A DNA stretch of 11,536 nucleotides, taken from JBAYFX01 sp041666965. Lineage in GTDB: Bacteria; Patescibacteriota; Microgenomatia; UBA12405. Shown here one piece after another: positions 1-6,291 of the stretch; within the stretch, counting starts at the first letter, position 1; each line of letters starts with the position of its first letter. The DNA is taken from contig JBAYFX010000029.1 of assembly GCA_041666965.1 (NCBI GenBank), positions 1 to 11,536 on the forward strand, in the 5' to 3' direction. The translations under genes were made by a program, and so were the position numbers. A model generated the notes under the pieces. It did not search any database. It worked only from the letters and a program-made list of their open reading frames with translations, and had not been told where the DNA came from.

Positions 1-508
1 CAATGCCAGCCAGAGCTCTGGCATGACCCTCAGTGATAAAGTTTGACAGCAGACCATCCTTAACAGCATCGGGCAAAGAAAGTAGCCTGATGGAGTTAAT
101 AATATAGGGAACACTTTTACCAATTTTTTTAGCAATGGCATTGTGATCCAGATTGAATTCTTCCTTAAGCCGCATAAAAGCTTTAGCCCGTTCTATTGGG
201 TTTAAGTCTTTACGCTGAACATTTTCCACAATAGCCATTTCCAACATTCCCTGAGGAGTTGTTTCCTTAATAATGGCTGGTACGTATTGGAGTTTTAAAA
301 CTCGTGCCGCCCGCCAGCGTCTTTCACCGGCAATAATTTGAAAACCAGCAGGAGTTTTGGCAATAATCAAAGGTTCAAGAATTCCATGTTGTTCAATTGA
401 GTCGACTAGTTCCTGAAGCGACTCCGGGCTAATTACGCCTCGGGGTTGAAGTGGGTTCGGTTCAAGCTGGTTAGTAGGTATTTGAGCAACAGAGTGCATA
501 ACTAACAT
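1..508 (-). CDS. parB: Chromosome-partitioning protein ParB, N-terminal part (runs off the window)
   Basis: ParB binds parS sites near the origin and, with the ParA ATPase, segregates the chromosome; family members are CTP-dependent DNA clamps. About 169 codons are visible, and the 3' end lies beyond base 1. With the ATG at 508 as residue 1, the N-terminal ParB/Spo0J domain shows the PNPLQPR box (about 18-23), the CTP-binding box GERRWRAA (61-68) and the box ENVQRKDLNPIE (95-106). A helix-turn-helix begins near residue 121 (DHNAIAKKIGKSVPYI). The start could be the ATG at 508 or the in-frame ATG at 499; an in-frame TGA six bases before 508 rules out a longer form. Neither start has a Shine-Dalgarno sequence. 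It lies 40 nt downstream of rpmA. No parA is visible; it may be outside the window. Confidence 0.93.
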   Translation of the reverse strand, partial: MLVMHSVAQIPTNQLEPNPLQPRGVISPESLQELVDSIEQHGILEPLIIAKTPAGFQIIAGERRWRAARVLKLQYVPAIIKETTPQGMLEMAIVENVQRKDLNPIERAKAFMRLKEEFNLDHNAIAKKIGKSVPYIINSIRLLSLPDAVKDGLLSNFITEGHARALAGI

Positions 509-548
509 TACTCAAAACCGAGCGTGAAAAAAAGAGAGATAAACTAGA

Positions 549-794
549 TCAACGGACGGTTACAAATTTTTTCCCCAGACGGGTGATGAATTCTACTATG
601 CCTGGTTTCATGGCAAAAATTGTGAAGTCGCGACCGATTTTGGTACCTTTTCCTGCGTGAAATTTATTGCCGACTTGGCGAACGATTATTTGACCGACAT
701 CAATTTTTTGACTACCAAAAACTTTAACACCACGTCTTTGCCCGGGACGATTTGATTTTTGATTGGTTTTGCCTTGGGACTTTGTATGTGCCAT
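549..794 (-). CDS. rpmA: 50S ribosomal protein L27
   Basis: L27 sits near the peptidyl-transferase centre of the large ribosomal subunit, and its flexible N-terminus reaches toward the P-site tRNA. The 81-residue product has the family's usual length. It starts directly with MAHTKSQGKT and continues with the core signatures RRGVKVFGSQ, GQIIVRQVGNKFHAG and GRDFTIFAMKPG. Because the protein begins at MAH, there is no cleavable N-terminal extension of the Firmicutes type; consistent with that, no Prp-type protease gene lies between rplU and rpmA. The gene starts 5 nt after the rplU stop with no Shine-Dalgarno sequence, so it is probably translated by coupling with rplU. It ends in TGA. Confidence 0.97.
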   Translation of the reverse strand: MAHTKSQGKTNQKSNRPGQRRGVKVFGSQKIDVGQIIVRQVGNKFHAGKGTKIGRDFTIFAMKPGIVEFITRLGKKFVTVR

Positions 795-799
795 ATGTT

Positions 800-1210
800 T
801 TAAGCTTTAGCTTTATCTTTAACTTTAACAACTTTTTTAACGGTTTTTTTAGAAGTAACAGTTTTCTTGGCGACTGCTTCTTTTTTGGGTTGGTCACCGG
901 TAGAAATTTTAATGACTTTAAGCTCTGTAAGGCTAGGACGAAAACCCATGGTTTTGTGATACCGGGACTTAGCTTTGTATTTAAAAATCTTGGTTTTTAA
1001 ACCTTTTAGGTGGTTAACAACTTCAAGTTGAACACTACAATTGGGTACATAAGGTGTACCGACTGTAATTTGATCATTGAAACTCAGTAATAAAACCTCG
1101 GTTAATTCGATTTTGTCGCTTTGGTTGCTTTCAAGGTGAGGAATTTGGAAAACCTGACCCTCAGTGAGCTGGTGCTGTTGGCCACCGAGCGCTATTATGG
1201 CGTAATTCAT
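800..1210 (-). CDS. rplU: 50S ribosomal protein L21 with a lysine-rich C-terminal tail
   Basis: L21 is a 23S rRNA-binding protein of the large subunit, usually encoded just before L27 as here. The first ~102 of 136 residues are the normal domain: MNYAIIALGGQQHQLTEGQ at the start, VGTPYV near 50, the basic rRNA-binding stretch KTKIFKYKAKSRYHKTMGFR (72-91) and TELKVIKI near 95-102. Bacterial L21 is typically about 103 residues. The remaining ~34 residues are an added tail rich in Lys, Val and Ala (KKEAVAKKTVTSKKTVKKVV and on). The start at 1210 is supported by the homologous N-terminus and by a promoter that would place the transcript start at or one base before the ATG. No Shine-Dalgarno sequence is present on this strand. 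Confidence 0.97.
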   Translation of the reverse strand: MNYAIIALGGQQHQLTEGQVFQIPHLESNQSDKIELTEVLLLSFNDQITVGTPYVPNCSVQLEVVNHLKGLKTKIFKYKAKSRYHKTMGFRPSLTELKVIKISTGDQPKKEAVAKKTVTSKKTVKKVVKVKDKAKA

Positions 1211-1226
1211 AGGAGGAATTATATCA
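1211..1226 (-). promoter_or_regulatory. Extended -10 promoter of rplU-rpmA, predicted leaderless
   Basis: In the 36-nt gap between rodA and rplU the minus strand reads TGATATAAT (1226-1218), a perfect TGnTATAAT extended -10 element. Seven bases (TCCTCCT, 1217-1211) separate it from the rplU ATG. Transcription usually begins 7 nt after the hexamer, so the RNA would start at 1211 or at the A of the ATG. The -35 is weak (TTCCGA at 17-nt spacing, 3 of 6 matches), as is common for extended -10 promoters. It is a sequence prediction without expression data. Confidence 0.7.
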
Positions 1227-1246
1227 CATGGAAAATGGTTTCGGAA

Positions 1247-2221
1247 CTAAACTGAGTAAATTATTCCCAGGGCAAAAAGGAGTGCCATAATAGAGGATCC
1301 ACCCACAGATATAAAGGGTAGAGGAATACCAGTCACCGGTAGTAGGCCCAAGTTCATGCCGATGTTTACTACTATTTGAAACCAAATAGAAAAGGTTATG
1401 CCTAAAGTAAAAACTTTTTGGGGGAAATAGGTTAAAGATTTAAATTTTGCCAATAATCCCCTTAGCAATAAAAAATATGAACCGATGAGTAAAAAAATGC
1501 CGACGAATCCCCTCTCTTCGGCAGTGGCGGCGAAAATAAAATCGGTGTGTTTTTCGGGTAAAAACTTTAATTGACCTTGAGTCCCCTGTTTAAAGCCTTT
1601 ACCCAGAAGGCCTCCGGAACCGATAGCGATTTGAGATTGGATTACGTTATAACCAGCGCCGGTTGGGTCAGAACGTGGCTCTAAGAAATTAGTAATTCTT
1701 TGGCGCTGATATGGCTTTAGGCCATATTGATAAACAAATGGGGAAAGAACTATAAAAAATAGTGTGACTAATAAAAAACGGTAAAAGTTGGTTTTGTTAA
1801 TAAATATCAGTGGAATAGCTAAGCAAAATAAGGTTAAGCTGGTGCCTAAATCAGGCTGAAGTAAGACTACTAAAATCGGCAGGAAACCTAGGATGGGGAG
1901 GTGGTTGAAGGAAAAAAAAGTCATTAACAATGGTTTGATTATTTCTGAGGGCTGAAGATTTAGAGGCCCAATACTTATCCACCGATGCGAGCCTCGAGTT
2001 AGTTCGCCAAAAATTATGGGTAAAATTACAAAGACAAGGGCGGCGATGAGTATATGAAAGCGGTATTGATATAACTGCCGGTAATTCGCTTGTTTGCCTA
2101 TAAAAAACAAGACAATACCGATTAACCAGGAAATAATCTGGCGTGGAACCAGACTGGGAGAGACTGAACTAACCATTAGGAGTTGAATTCCAAAAAGTAT
2201 GATTAGGGCAGAGGGTAACAT
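1247..2221 (-). CDS. rodA: Rod-shape SEDS peptidoglycan polymerase RodA
   Basis: RodA is a polytopic membrane glycosyltransferase that polymerises lipid II during cell elongation, normally paired with a class B penicillin-binding protein. The 324-residue product is hydrophobic throughout and carries the SEDS signatures in order: GSHRWISIGPLNLQPSE (about 77-93), LLQPDLGTS (about 120-128), GLLGKGFKQGTQGQLKFLPE, the HTDFIFAATAEERG loop with the conserved Asp (about 227), and GLLPVTGIPLPFISVGGSS near the end. It is somewhat shorter than typical RodA (around 370). The ATG at 2221 shares one base with the ileS stop (TGATG); a TTG one codon upstream is a less likely start. It therefore follows ileS in one operon. 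HTDFIF and the PLPFIS end fit RodA better than the FtsW further right. Confidence 0.93.
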   Translation of the reverse strand: MLPSALIILFGIQLLMVSSVSPSLVPRQIISWLIGIVLFFIGKQANYRQLYQYRFHILIAALVFVILPIIFGELTRGSHRWISIGPLNLQPSEIIKPLLMTFFSFNHLPILGFLPILVVLLQPDLGTSLTLFCLAIPLIFINKTNFYRFLLVTLFFIVLSPFVYQYGLKPYQRQRITNFLEPRSDPTGAGYNVIQSQIAIGSGGLLGKGFKQGTQGQLKFLPEKHTDFIFAATAEERGFVGIFLLIGSYFLLLRGLLAKFKSLTYFPQKVFTLGITFSIWFQIVVNIGMNLGLLPVTGIPLPFISVGGSSIMALLFALGIIYSV

Positions 2222-5019
2222 CAAACTTTTTCAATAGACAAAACAGGGCCGGTTTGGATTTTAACGGCTAGAGTCTTTTTTATTATTTCTGCTTCAAAAG
2301 ATTGAGGCCAGGCGGGAGCAGTAATAATGATAAGGTCCTGAACCGCAAAACCAAGTTCCTTTCGCATAACCTGAATAAGTCGTATTAAATCCCGACTTTC
2401 GCCCTCAGCAATAAGCTCTGGAGTTAGATTAGTGTCTAACTCTACTGACAAAGTGGAGTTTGGTATTAAGTTAAGATTAATTGTTTTGATGTTGGTTTCG
2501 GAAGCAATTAAGTTTGTAAATTCTGAGTCCATTGAAGTAGGAATGGTAACGGAAGCAAGTGAGAGAGGTTGGCGGATTTTTAGTTGTGACTTTTGCCTAG
2601 CCGCGTGGATCTCGGTACAAATTGCCCGGGCCAGTACCATCTGTTTTTCTAGACTTAGATTAATTAAATCTGGGTTAAATTTCGGCCAGGATTGATGGTG
2701 AACGGAGATGGTGGAGGCGGGAATTGTAAGACCCATTAGCGATTGAAAAATAGATTCGGAAAGAAAAGGAATAAAGGGTGAAAGTAGCCGAGTTAGACCC
2801 TCAAATACCGTATAGAGTAGTTGGAAATGGTCGCTGCGGTCGCGTGTTCGGCGGATATACCAAGTTGACAGGTCGGAAACGAAACTTTCCAGGGCAAGGG
2901 TGGCTTGGGGGGTTTGGAATTTATCCAGTGAGGCAGTAACAAGCTTGGCGGTATGGTGATAGCGGGAGAGTAACCAGCGATCAATTAATGGTAGATTGTT
3001 GGTAAGGTCGAGTGTAGTTGTGGTAGGCTGCCAATTTTCCAGGCTGGCGTGCTGGACAAAAAACCGATATGAATTCCAAAGAATTAAAATAAAATCACGT
3101 TTGACCTGGGAGGCAATGTTGTAGCCAAAATTGACATGAGTGTGGGATTTTTGTTGACAATAGAGCCAGCGCATGGCGTCGGCTGTCATTTGAGACACTG
3201 CCTCTTCGTAGGGAATCCCATTTTTTTTGGTTTTACTCATGCGTTCTCCTAATTCGTCCCGGACTTCACTATGAGTAACTACATTTTTATAGGGGGTAAC
3301 ACCCTCTAGGGTGACACTCATAAATAACATGGAGTAAAACCAAAGGCGAACTTGCTCAATCATTTCCAAAACCAAATCAGCAGGAAACCATTTTTGCCAA
3401 TATTGCTTGTCCTCAAGATATTTTAGGGTTGAAAACGGGACGATACCGGCATCTAGCCAAACGTCACCGACATCAGTGATACGTTTAACCGGCATCTGAC
3501 AATCCGGACAGTGGATTTCAATTTCATCAATCCAGGGGCGGTGAATACTTTGAAGGTTGTCGACAGCAGCTGGGTTAGTAGCCAGACTTTTAAGCTCAAC
3601 AAGCGATCCGACAACAGTCAGCTTGTTACATTTGGGACAGGGGTAAAAAGGCAGAGCTAAACCGTAAAAGCGTTTGCGGGAAATCATCCAGTCTTCCATA
3701 GTATCCAACCAGTTTTGCATACGGCGGCCGGCATAACGGGGTAACCAGTTTACTTTTAGGGCAGCCTCCTTGAGGTGGGGCCGAATGGCCTCCGAGCTCA
3801 TATACCAATTGTTTTCCAAACGGAAAAGACACTTGGTTTTACAGCGCCAACAGTGAGGGTAACGGTGGGTAACGGGTTCGGTTTTAAATAGTGAATTAGT
3901 GGACTTTAAATAGTCAAAAACTAGGGGGGCAACCGAGTGAGCATAAAGACCAGTTAATGGGCCATATCCTTCCATGAAATACCCTCTTTGGTCCAGAGGT
4001 GCTGGCATGGGGGTATTTAAGGATTTGCCTAATTCAAAATCTTCTTGGCCACAGCCGGGGGCCACGTGTACTACACCGGTTCCTTCAACCGGGTCGACTA
4101 AGTCCCAGTTGGTAATAAAATGTTTAATACCCTCTTGGGCGGGTATTTGATAAAGCGAATGATAAGGGCGATTTAAAAGACTTTTAGCGTCGATTGTTTC
4201 AATGTCAGTTAAACCGAGACGAGCGGCGGCGTCTTTGGCTAAATAAATTGTTTGGCCCTCAAGGGTGGCTTTAACATATTCAAAGTCAGTGTTTATGGCC
4301 AACAATACATTAGCAGATAGGGTCCAGGGAGTAGTCGTCCAGGCTAAAACATATTCATTGTCAGCGTCGGAGAGTTGGAATTTCAAATAAACTGAGGTGT
4401 CGGTGTCGAGTTGATAACCATCGGCCTGCTCATGTTGGGAAAGACCAGTTTCACAGCGGGGACACCAGGTGGTGGCGCTCTTTTTTTGAATTAGCCAGCC
4501 TTTTTGGGAGATGATTTTTAGAAAGTGCCAGATATACAGATTGTTGGTTTTGGAGTTGGTGTAATAGGAATTTTCCCAGTCCATAAACATGCCCAAGCGT
4601 TTGGATTGTTCGGTTTGAAGAGCCGCATATTTATTAACCCGGTCAATACAGGCTTGGGTAAATTTATCTACCCCAAACTCTTGAATATCTTTTTTGGAAT
4701 TAAAACCAGCATCTTTTTCGACTTCAACTTCAACCCACAAACCTTGACAGTCAAAACCGTTTTGGAAGCGTTGAGCAAAGCCGTTGCTATTTTTGTAACG
4801 TTGAAAAACGTCCTTTAATGTCCGCCCGCGGGCGTGATGAACGCCCATGGGTCCATTGGCGGTGATGGGACCATCAATAAAAGAAAAAGTGGTATCCGAG
4901 TTTTGGTTTTTGGTTAAGTATTTATTGACAATATCGCGCTCATACCACCAGGTTACTAAATCTTGTTCCATTTTAGTGAAGTCGGGATTGGGGGTGAGTG
5001 GAGGAAAATATGGAGCCAT
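2221..5019 (-). CDS. ileS: Isoleucyl-tRNA synthetase
   Basis: This class I synthetase charges tRNA-Ile and edits mischarged valine. With the ATG at 5019 it is 932 residues. The Rossmann fold begins with GPITANGPMGVHHARGRTLK, where the HIGH motif is replaced by GVHH (about 59-62). The CP1 editing domain shows AWTTTPWTLSANV and GTGVVHVAPGCGQEDF. CPRC, HCWRCK and CPKC...CPDC pairs suggest zinc binding. WMISRKRFYG is the usual catalytic-core signature, and the KMSKS loop reads RMSKTKKN (about 593). An alpha-helical anticodon domain and a C-terminal extension follow. An in-frame ATG at 5037 would add six residues (MDFFIY), but it lies inside the 3' arm of an intrinsic terminator, so 5019 is preferred. 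No Shine-Dalgarno sequence precedes either start. The gene ends in TGA, overlapping the rodA start. Confidence 0.95.
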   Translation of the reverse strand: MAPYFPPLTPNPDFTKMEQDLVTWWYERDIVNKYLTKNQNSDTTFSFIDGPITANGPMGVHHARGRTLKDVFQRYKNSNGFAQRFQNGFDCQGLWVEVEVEKDAGFNSKKDIQEFGVDKFTQACIDRVNKYAALQTEQSKRLGMFMDWENSYYTNSKTNNLYIWHFLKIISQKGWLIQKKSATTWCPRCETGLSQHEQADGYQLDTDTSVYLKFQLSDADNEYVLAWTTTPWTLSANVLLAINTDFEYVKATLEGQTIYLAKDAAARLGLTDIETIDAKSLLNRPYHSLYQIPAQEGIKHFITNWDLVDPVEGTGVVHVAPGCGQEDFELGKSLNTPMPAPLDQRGYFMEGYGPLTGLYAHSVAPLVFDYLKSTNSLFKTEPVTHRYPHCWRCKTKCLFRLENNWYMSSEAIRPHLKEAALKVNWLPRYAGRRMQNWLDTMEDWMISRKRFYGLALPFYPCPKCNKLTVVGSLVELKSLATNPAAVDNLQSIHRPWIDEIEIHCPDCQMPVKRITDVGDVWLDAGIVPFSTLKYLEDKQYWQKWFPADLVLEMIEQVRLWFYSMLFMSVTLEGVTPYKNVVTHSEVRDELGERMSKTKKNGIPYEEAVSQMTADAMRWLYCQQKSHTHVNFGYNIASQVKRDFILILWNSYRFFVQHASLENWQPTTTTLDLTNNLPLIDRWLLSRYHHTAKLVTASLDKFQTPQATLALESFVSDLSTWYIRRTRDRSDHFQLLYTVFEGLTRLLSPFIPFLSESIFQSLMGLTIPASTISVHHQSWPKFNPDLINLSLEKQMVLARAICTEIHAARQKSQLKIRQPLSLASVTIPTSMDSEFTNLIASETNIKTINLNLIPNSTLSVELDTNLTPELIAEGESRDLIRLIQVMRKELGFAVQDLIIITAPAWPQSFEAEIIKKTLAVKIQTGPVLSIEKV

Positions 5020-5021
5020 AT

Positions 5022-5051
5022 AAATAAAAAAATCCATCGGGCGATGGATTT
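5022..5051 (-). terminator. Intrinsic terminator / attenuator directly before ileS
   Basis: The minus strand carries AAATCCATCG and CGATGGATTT as perfect arms (5039-5030 and 5051-5042 on the plus numbering), separated by two bases. As RNA this folds as a 9-bp stem with a GCCC tetraloop. The descending arm runs into seven consecutive U (5032-5026) followed by AUUUAU, the form of a Rho-independent terminator. It ends only a few bases before the ileS ATG at 5019. It could end the ftsZ transcript, but it also lies downstream of the predicted promoter at 5116-5121, so any ileS transcript from that promoter must read through it. Confidence 0.8.
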
Positions 5052-5078
5052 AATGGGCCGCAAAAAGCGGCTAATTAA
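5050..5078 (-). promoter_or_regulatory. Leader hairpin overlapping the leader-ORF stop
   Basis: The minus strand folds as UUAAU, then GCCGC, loop UUUUU, GCGGC, then AUUAA. The inner stem is 5 bp GC-rich (5071-5067 with 5061-5057). A 2x2 internal mismatch (UA/CC) separates it from a 5-bp outer stem (5078-5074 with 5054-5050). The ascending arm covers the second Ile codon, the Asn codon and the TAG stop of the short leader ORF, so a ribosome there would melt it. The descending arm overlaps the first two bases of the terminator stem. It occupies the position of the pause hairpin in classical attenuators. Confidence 0.55.
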
Positions 5079-5109
5079 TGATGTTTGAAGAGTAACAAGT
5101 AGAAGACAT
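5071..5109 (-). CDS. Putative 12-residue ileS leader peptide with tandem Ile codons
   Basis: A short ORF reads MSSTCYSSNIIN and ends in TAG. Codons 10 and 11 are ATC ATT (Ile-Ile), followed by one Asn codon and the stop. Its ATG begins exactly at the predicted transcript start of the TATAAT box at 5116-5121, so it would be translated from a leaderless RNA. A hairpin overlapping the stop and an intrinsic terminator follow, then ileS. This is the arrangement expected of a control peptide for isoleucine-dependent attenuation. An ORF this short can arise by chance in AT-rich DNA, and translation is unproven. A strong alternative antiterminator pairing was not found. Confidence 0.45.
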   Translation of the reverse strand: MSSTCYSSNIIN

Positions 5110-5115
5110 TGACAG

Positions 5116-5121
5116 ATTATA
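5116..5121 (-). promoter_or_regulatory. -10 element of a putative ileS-rodA promoter
   Basis: TATAAT on the minus strand lies just after the ftsZ stop, in the context TTGTATAATCTGTCAATG. Six bases separate it from an ATG, which places the expected +1 on that A. The -35 region falls within the ftsZ 3' end and is poor: at 17-nt spacing it reads AGAAAA, and the best TT-containing hexamer, TTAAGA, is 20 nt away. Support comes from the perfect hexamer and from the same spacing logic as the rplU promoter. Confidence 0.5.
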
Positions 5122-5126
5122 CAATA

Positions 5127-6290
5127 TTAAGGTCGATTTTTTCTTAAAAAGGCGGGGATGTCAAGTTCTTCAGACATTTCAACACCGGTGGGAATATTTT
5201 GATCAGGCAGCAACTCGTTTAGGTGTTGGGTAAAATCATCCTGATTGGAGTCCGGGGGCGGCTCGGGTGAGGACTTAATATCCAGGCTAGATTGGGACAA
5301 AGTTTGTTTGTGGGTAAATTTAGGTTGATAGCCGGTGTCAAAACCAGTGGCAATGACGGTTATTTTAATTTTGTTTGATAGGGTGGGGTCAATAGAAGTT
5401 CCGAAAATAATATTAGCATCTGGAGATATGTTTTGAGTAATAGTTTTAGCTGCATTTTCAATTTCAGCCATGGTTAAGTCACTGCCACCGGTAATATTTA
5501 TTAAAACACCTCTGGCCCCACGAATGTCTACATCGACTAAAGGTGATTCAATGGCTAGCATCACAGCTTTTTTAGATTTATCATCGCCTTCTGCCTCACC
5601 TACTCCCATTAGCGCTGTTCCGGCGTTATTCATGACTGATTTAATATCGGCAAAGTCCAGGTTAATAAGCCCGGGGGTGGTAATAAGGTCGGCAATTGCC
5701 CGGGTGCCTTTGGTTAAAACAGAATCGGCTAACTTAAACGCATCTTTGAGGGGGGTTTGGTTAGTGATTATTTCTAAAACTTTTTGATTGGGAATAATTA
5801 CTAGGGTGTCGACGTGGTCCTTTAGTTGACGAATCCCCTCTTCGGCTTTGGACATGCGCCTGGTTCCCTCAAAAAAGAACGGTTTAGTAACCACGGCTAC
5901 AGTCAGGATTCCTAGTTCTTCTTTGGCAATTTGAGCAATAACCGGGGCGGCTCCGGTACAAGTGCCTCCACCCATGCCTCCGGTGATAAAAACCATATCA
6001 GTACCCTCAAGAATTTCCCTGATTTTATCTTTGGATTCTTCAGCAGCGTCTTGGCCAATTTTTGGGTCAGATCCGGCTCCTAGACCTTTGGTGAGCTTTT
6101 CGCCAATTTGAATTTTGACATCGGCCATGGAATTTATGAGAGCTTGAGAATCGGTATTAACAGCCACAAACTCTACTGAAGGAATACCCCCGTCGACTAT
6201 CATGGAGTTGACCGCATTATTGCCGCCACCACCAACTCCCAAAACTTTGATTTTGGCAAACTGACCGGAAAGTGTTTTTATTAAAGCCAT
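5127..6290 (-). CDS. ftsZ: Cell-division GTPase FtsZ
   Basis: FtsZ is the tubulin-like GTPase that polymerises into the division ring. The 387-residue product has the N-terminal GVGGGGNNAVN loop (about 18-28) and NTDSQAL (45-51). The tubulin signature reads GGMGGGTCTGAAP, with Cys111 where the family usually has Gly. The catalytic T7 loop is NLDFADIKSVM (210-220), with Asp212 and Asp215. An acidic, proline-containing linker (about 325-373) leads to the C-terminal peptide EELDIPAFLRKNRP, the conserved site that binds FtsA and other partners. It starts one base after the ftsA stop without a Shine-Dalgarno sequence, so translation is probably coupled to ftsA. It is the last gene of the division block and is followed by an intrinsic terminator. 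Confidence 0.97.
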   Translation of the reverse strand: MALIKTLSGQFAKIKVLGVGGGGNNAVNSMIVDGGIPSVEFVAVNTDSQALINSMADVKIQIGEKLTKGLGAGSDPKIGQDAAEESKDKIREILEGTDMVFITGGMGGGTCTGAAPVIAQIAKEELGILTVAVVTKPFFFEGTRRMSKAEEGIRQLKDHVDTLVIIPNQKVLEIITNQTPLKDAFKLADSVLTKGTRAIADLITTPGLINLDFADIKSVMNNAGTALMGVGEAEGDDKSKKAVMLAIESPLVDVDIRGARGVLINITGGSDLTMAEIENAAKTITQNISPDANIIFGTSIDPTLSNKIKITVIATGFDTGYQPKFTHKQTLSQSSLDIKSSPEPPPDSNQDDFTQHLNELLPDQNIPTGVEMSEELDIPAFLRKNRP

Positions 6291-6291
6291 T

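Noticed and set aside
509..548. A terminator after rpmA, suggested by a run of seven T on the minus strand.
   Set aside because: No stable stem immediately precedes the T run, so it is not called.
752..1000. Plus-strand open frames opposite rplU, ileS, ftsZ, murG and the ATP-grasp gene.
   Set aside because: They mirror strongly supported minus-strand genes, lack recognisable motifs and have no promoters or ribosome sites of their own.
1211..1290. On the plus strand AGGAGG precedes an ATG by 11 nt (short frame of about 20 codons, MENGFGTKLSKLF...).
   Set aside because: It runs antisense into the rodA 3' end, is short, and the AGGAGG is just the spacer between the rplU -10 box and its ATG on the other strand. 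Other starts here do not use SD sites.
5020..5037. IleS starting at the ATG at 5037 (MDFFIYMAPYF).
   Set aside because: That ATG is inside the descending arm of the terminator hairpin, and the homologous N-terminus begins near MAPYFPPL, so 5019 is preferred.
5022..5126. A T-box riboswitch for ileS.
   Set aside because: The conserved T-box sequence is absent and the 107-nt leader is too short for a specifier stem plus antiterminator.
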